Assembly: GCF_003130705.1 (NCBI RefSeq)
Contig: NZ_CP021355.1
Location: forward strand, 682,001-746,000
Direction of reading: 5' to 3'
Length of the DNA stretch: 64,000 nucleotides
DNA from: Rhodococcus oxybenzonivorans
GTDB lineage: Bacteria; Actinomycetota; Actinomycetes; Mycobacteriales; Mycobacteriaceae
The position numbers and the translations under genes are program-made. This document shows positions 61,254 through 64,000 of the stretch, piece by piece; positions within the stretch are counted from its first letter, which is position 1, and every line of letters begins with the position of its first letter. The notes beneath the pieces are model-generated. The model had not been told where the DNA came from. It searched no databases and saw only the letters and a list, made by a program, of their open reading frames with translations.

Positions 61254-64000
61254 TCAAGAACCCTTATTGTGAGACTCCGTGAACCACACCGCGATCTGTG
61301 CCCGCGAAGTGAATCCCAGCTTGGCCAGGAGATGTTCCACGTGTCCCTGCGCAGTGCGCGGCGAAATCGTCAGGCGCGCGGCGATCTCCTTGTTTGTGAG
61401 CCCCTCGGCGATAAGTTCCGCGACCTCACGCTCGCGTTTGGTCAGAGTTGCCGATGATGCGGCATCGGACATCGGCGCCGACGGGTCCGGCTCGCCCAGC
61501 GCGTAGGCGACGGCTGCGTCGAAACCGAGCGTACCGCCCTGCTTGCGGGCCGCGTCGATTGCCCGCTCACTCATCGCCCGTCGAGTCTCGCGTTCGCACT
61601 CTTCTTGATACACCAACACGTTGGGCAAGAACAGAGTCGAGCTCCCCACCGACCAGCTGAGCTGCTCTGCGGCTCCGATCAACACGACCGCGCGTCGGAT
61701 GTGGTGCTCCTCGGCGGCGATCCATGCCAGGGCTTGCAGGCACATGCTGGCGTTCAGTCGGTCGTTGACCCTCCGATTCAGTTGCAGCGCCTGCTGGAGA
61801 AGGCGAACTGCTCGCGCGCGATCCCCGTGCCGCCACACCGCAACAGCAAGTGCCCACAGCGTGTACGACCGATACACCACTTCACCTCGCGGTTCGGTGA
61901 TCGCGAGGACCCGCTCATGGCAGTCGATGGCCCGCTCGGTCTCGGTTAGCATGTCATGCGTCATTCCGAGGCCAATGAGACCGACGACCTGGAAGAGAAG
62001 GTCGTCCCGTGCGGCGTACACTTCGATGGCATTTTCGAGATGCGCCAGTGCGTCGGGTAGCTGACCACCGAACAGTGCCAGAAATCCGTCGGACAGGTGG
62101 AGGTGTGCGCGCAGCATCGGGTCGGTCCTCTGGTCGGCGAGCGCGTCGCCCCGCGCCACCAGGATGCCCGACGCTTGCAGGTCGCCCTGCACTCCAGCCA
62201 AGATGCTGTCGGCGTAGAGAGCTTTTGCCCGGTCGACCGTAAGGGGGCCCGACACGCTGGTCAGGAAACGGTCGAGCCAGCGCCGGCCCTCGCTGAACAA
62301 TCCCCGGGAAAGCCAGAATGAGAAGAGAGCAGCAGAGATCCGAAGTCCGGTTTTGGGGCTATCGGACACGCAGAACTCCAACGCCTCGCGGATATTCGGT
62401 TGTTCCCGGCCCAGTTTGGCGATCAACGCGAGCTGGCGGGAACTGATCCATTCGGCCTCGGCCTCGAGCGCCAATCGCTCACACCAGTCACGATGTCGAT
62501 GACGAACTTCGTCATACTCGTCACTCTCCTGCGCCTTTTCTCGCCCATAGGCCCGCACGGTCTCGAGCATTCGGAACCGCACCGCGGTACCCGACTCTTC
62601 TCTCGTCAAGATCGACTTGTCGACCAGGAAAGTCACCGTGTCGAGGAGGTCCTCCGACATGTGGTCACGATCGCAGACCTGTTCTGCAGCCTCGAGTTCG
62701 AATCCGCCGGCGAATATCGACAGCTGTGCCCACATCCGTTGTTCGATGGGTGTGCACAGGTCGTAGCTCCAGTCGATGCACATCCGCAACGTCTGCTGGC
62801 GCGACGGTGCGTCCCGGCTGCCGCGGGTAAGCAAGGTGTAGCGGTCGGTCAGCCGCTCCAGGATCTGCTCGGGTGACATTGCCCGTAGTCTTGCTGCTGC
62901 CAATTCGATCGGCAGCGGCAGCCCGTCCAGTCGCTGGCAGATGCGAGCGATGGTGATCTTGTTGTCGTCGGTGAGCTCGAAACCCGGGAGGGCCGAGGAG
63001 GCGCGTTCGGCGAACAGTGTCACCGCATTCTTGCGGGGCAGCCCTCTCGGTAGACGGTCGGGATCGGGAACGGGGAGCGGGGGAACCAGCAGAACCGCTT
63101 CCCCGCCGATACCGAGTGGTTCGCGACTGGTCGCGAGAATCCGCACGTCAGGGCAACCATGCAGCACGTTTTCGGCAAGTTTCGCCACCGCATCGACCAC
63201 CTGCTCACAATTGTCCAGAACGAGCAGCAGCTCGCGAGGGGCGAGGAACTCGACCAGCACCTCCTGTACGGGACTCGTCGCCCGGTAGCGCAGCCCCAGA
63301 ACTCCCGCCACCACACCTCCCAACAGCGACTCGTCACGTAGATCGCCCAGCTCGACCAGCCACACACCGTCGGGGAAATCGTGTTGCGCCTTGGTGGCGA
63401 CCCTCAGCGCCAGGCGGGTCTTCCCGACCCCGCCGATCCCGGTCAACGTGACCAACCGCGAGGCCGACAGCAGATTCTTCGCCTCGGCCAACTCCGTGCG
63501 GCGGTCGACGAAACTGGTCAGCTCCAGCGGAAGGCCACCGGTCCGGCTCGAATCCAGGGATGACGGTGATGGCCAGCTCCCGTCTGACCCGCGTTCTGCC
63601 GAGGAATAGTGCGCGTGCGTCGATGTAGTGCTGTCGTGCACTTTATCCGGTTCGGTGTGCAGGGCCATCTCGTCGATCGGAAACCCATGACGACGTTGGG
63701 ATGCTTGCAGTAGTTGGCCCAGTTCCGCGGCGGAGGGACGACTTCCCGGGTCGCCGGACATCGCACGTTCGATGCTGGCGCTGACGTCCTCCAGAACACC
63801 GTGCTCACGGGGGTCCGGCACGGGCTCGGAGGCGATCCGCAGGAACTGGGCCACCAGCTGCTCGCCGCTGCGGCGTTCGAAGGCGACGTGCCCGGTGATC
63901 GCCGCGAACAATGTCGCGCCGAGGGCGTAGACGTCAGCGGCGGGACCCGACGGCTCGCCGGCCAGGACCTCGGGGGCGGTGAACGCGGGCGACCCCGTCA
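61254..64000 (-). CDS. Ser/Thr kinase / NB-ARC ATPase / LuxR regulator, 5' end outside window
   Basis: The frame is open to the window edge, with over 900 residues present. The right end encodes a kinase C-lobe (AFTAPEVLAG, AADVYALGATLFAAITGHVA). Then come LPLELTSFVDRRTELAEAKN and an NB-ARC-type ATPase: LTGIGGVGKTRLALRVA (Walker A), ELLLVLDNCEQV (Walker B) and LATSREPLGI. A TPR-like helical region follows, and finally a LuxR HTH at the C-terminus (LTKREREVAELIAEGLTNKE, AARLTISPRTAQGHVEHLLA). The order recalls mycobacterial PknK-like and LuxR-family regulators that join kinase sensing to transcription. Confidence 0.9.
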   Translation of the reverse strand, partial: TGSPAFTAPEVLAGEPSGPAADVYALGATLFAAITGHVAFERRSGEQLVAQFLRIASEPVPDPREHGVLEDVSASIERAMSGDPGSRPSAAELGQLLQASQRRHGFPIDEMALHTEPDKVHDSTTSTHAHYSSAERGSDGSWPSPSSLDSSRTGGLPLELTSFVDRRTELAEAKNLLSASRLVTLTGIGGVGKTRLALRVATKAQHDFPDGVWLVELGDLRDESLLGGVVAGVLGLRYRATSPVQEVLVEFLAPRELLLVLDNCEQVVDAVAKLAENVLHGCPDVRILATSREPLGIGGEAVLLVPPLPVPDPDRLPRGLPRKNAVTLFAERASSALPGFELTDDNKITIARICQRLDGLPLPIELAAARLRAMSPEQILERLTDRYTLLTRGSRDAPSRQQTLRMCIDWSYDLCTPIEQRMWAQLSIFAGGFELEAAEQVCDRDHMSEDLLDTVTFLVDKSILTREESGTAVRFRMLETVRAYGREKAQESDEYDEVRHRHRDWCERLALEAEAEWISSRQLALIAKLGREQPNIREALEFCVSDSPKTGLRISAALFSFWLSRGLFSEGRRWLDRFLTSVSGPLTVDRAKALYADSILAGVQGDLQASGILVARGDALADQRTDPMLRAHLHLSDGFLALFGGQLPDALAHLENAIEVYAARDDLLFQVVGLIGLGMTHDMLTETERAIDCHERVLAITEPRGEVVYRSYTLWALAVAVWRHGDRARAVRLLQQALQLNRRVNDRLNASMCLQALAWIAAEEHHIRRAVVLIGAAEQLSWSVGSSTLFLPNVLVYQEECERETRRAMSERAIDAARKQGGTLGFDAAVAYALGEPDPSAPMSDAASSATLTKREREVAELIAEGLTNKEIAARLTISPRTAQGHVEHLLAKLGFTSRAQIAVWFTESHNKGS

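Overview
The window is high-GC actinobacterial DNA and most resembles a large accessory replicon (a plasmid, possibly linear, or an integrated plasmid) of a mycolate-making actinomycete such as Rhodococcus, Gordonia or Nocardia. The organism assignment is inference. It rests on GC-rich codon use, GTG/TTG starts, a cutinase and a secretory-type lipase, a DUF2637 protein, an FtsK/TraB-type transfer ATPase, and many partial insertion sequences. I saw no rRNA, tRNA or CRISPR.

Layout. (1) 0.4-12.7 kb, plus strand: a probable conjugation/maintenance block. It holds a small membrane protein, an FtsK/SpoIIIE ATPase, a small protein and a ParA/MinD-like ATPase (start/stop-overlapped), a secreted glycine-zipper protein, a membrane-anchored protein, a DUF2637 protein, a secreted lipase, a cutinase with a very large insertion, and a zinc-ribbon protein. 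(2) 12.7-14.3 kb: decay zone with a broken second copy of the DUF2637 gene and IS110 and IS256 scraps. (3) 14.4-17.7 kb, minus strand: a soluble Ser/Thr kinase gene between two unknown genes, with strong hairpins. (4) 18.0-23.3 kb: an Lsr2-like fragment, a frameshifted IS30, an AbiEii remnant, a YhcG-type nuclease and an IS630 remnant. (5) 23.4-27.1 kb, minus strand: a class IV lanthipeptide locus (lanL, a helical helper protein and a Cys-rich precursor) behind a perfect CRP-type palindrome. (6) 27.7-34.8 kb: an intracellular subtilase with an alpha/beta hydrolase, an unknown protein and an Asp-box beta-propeller. (7) 35.1-38.3 kb: an IS5 element and small genes. (8) 38.4-42.1 kb: a complete frdABCD fumarate reductase operon behind a second perfect CRP-type palindrome. 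(9) 42.1-50.8 kb: IS21, ISL3, IS30 and IS1634 pieces with broken genes between them. (10) 51-56.4 kb: small phage/plasmid-like genes, then a three-gene operon (ribbon-helix-helix regulator, a 610-aa protein with motifs that look like family-B DNA polymerase, and a 265-aa HTH protein). This operon is a candidate telomere or replication module. (11) 56.6-61 kb: gene fragments, a flavin reductase and a RibD-like reductase split by IS110. (12) 61.3 kb to the end: a kinase/NB-ARC/LuxR regulator running off the window.

How it may work together: region 1 probably moves and keeps the replicon, and the 53-56 kb operon may replicate or cap it. The cargo includes a lanthipeptide pathway and an anaerobic respiration operon that appear to share a CRP/FNR-type regulator. 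At least nine genes carry single-frame breaks. Some are ordinary decay around insertion sequences; others could be sequencing indels.
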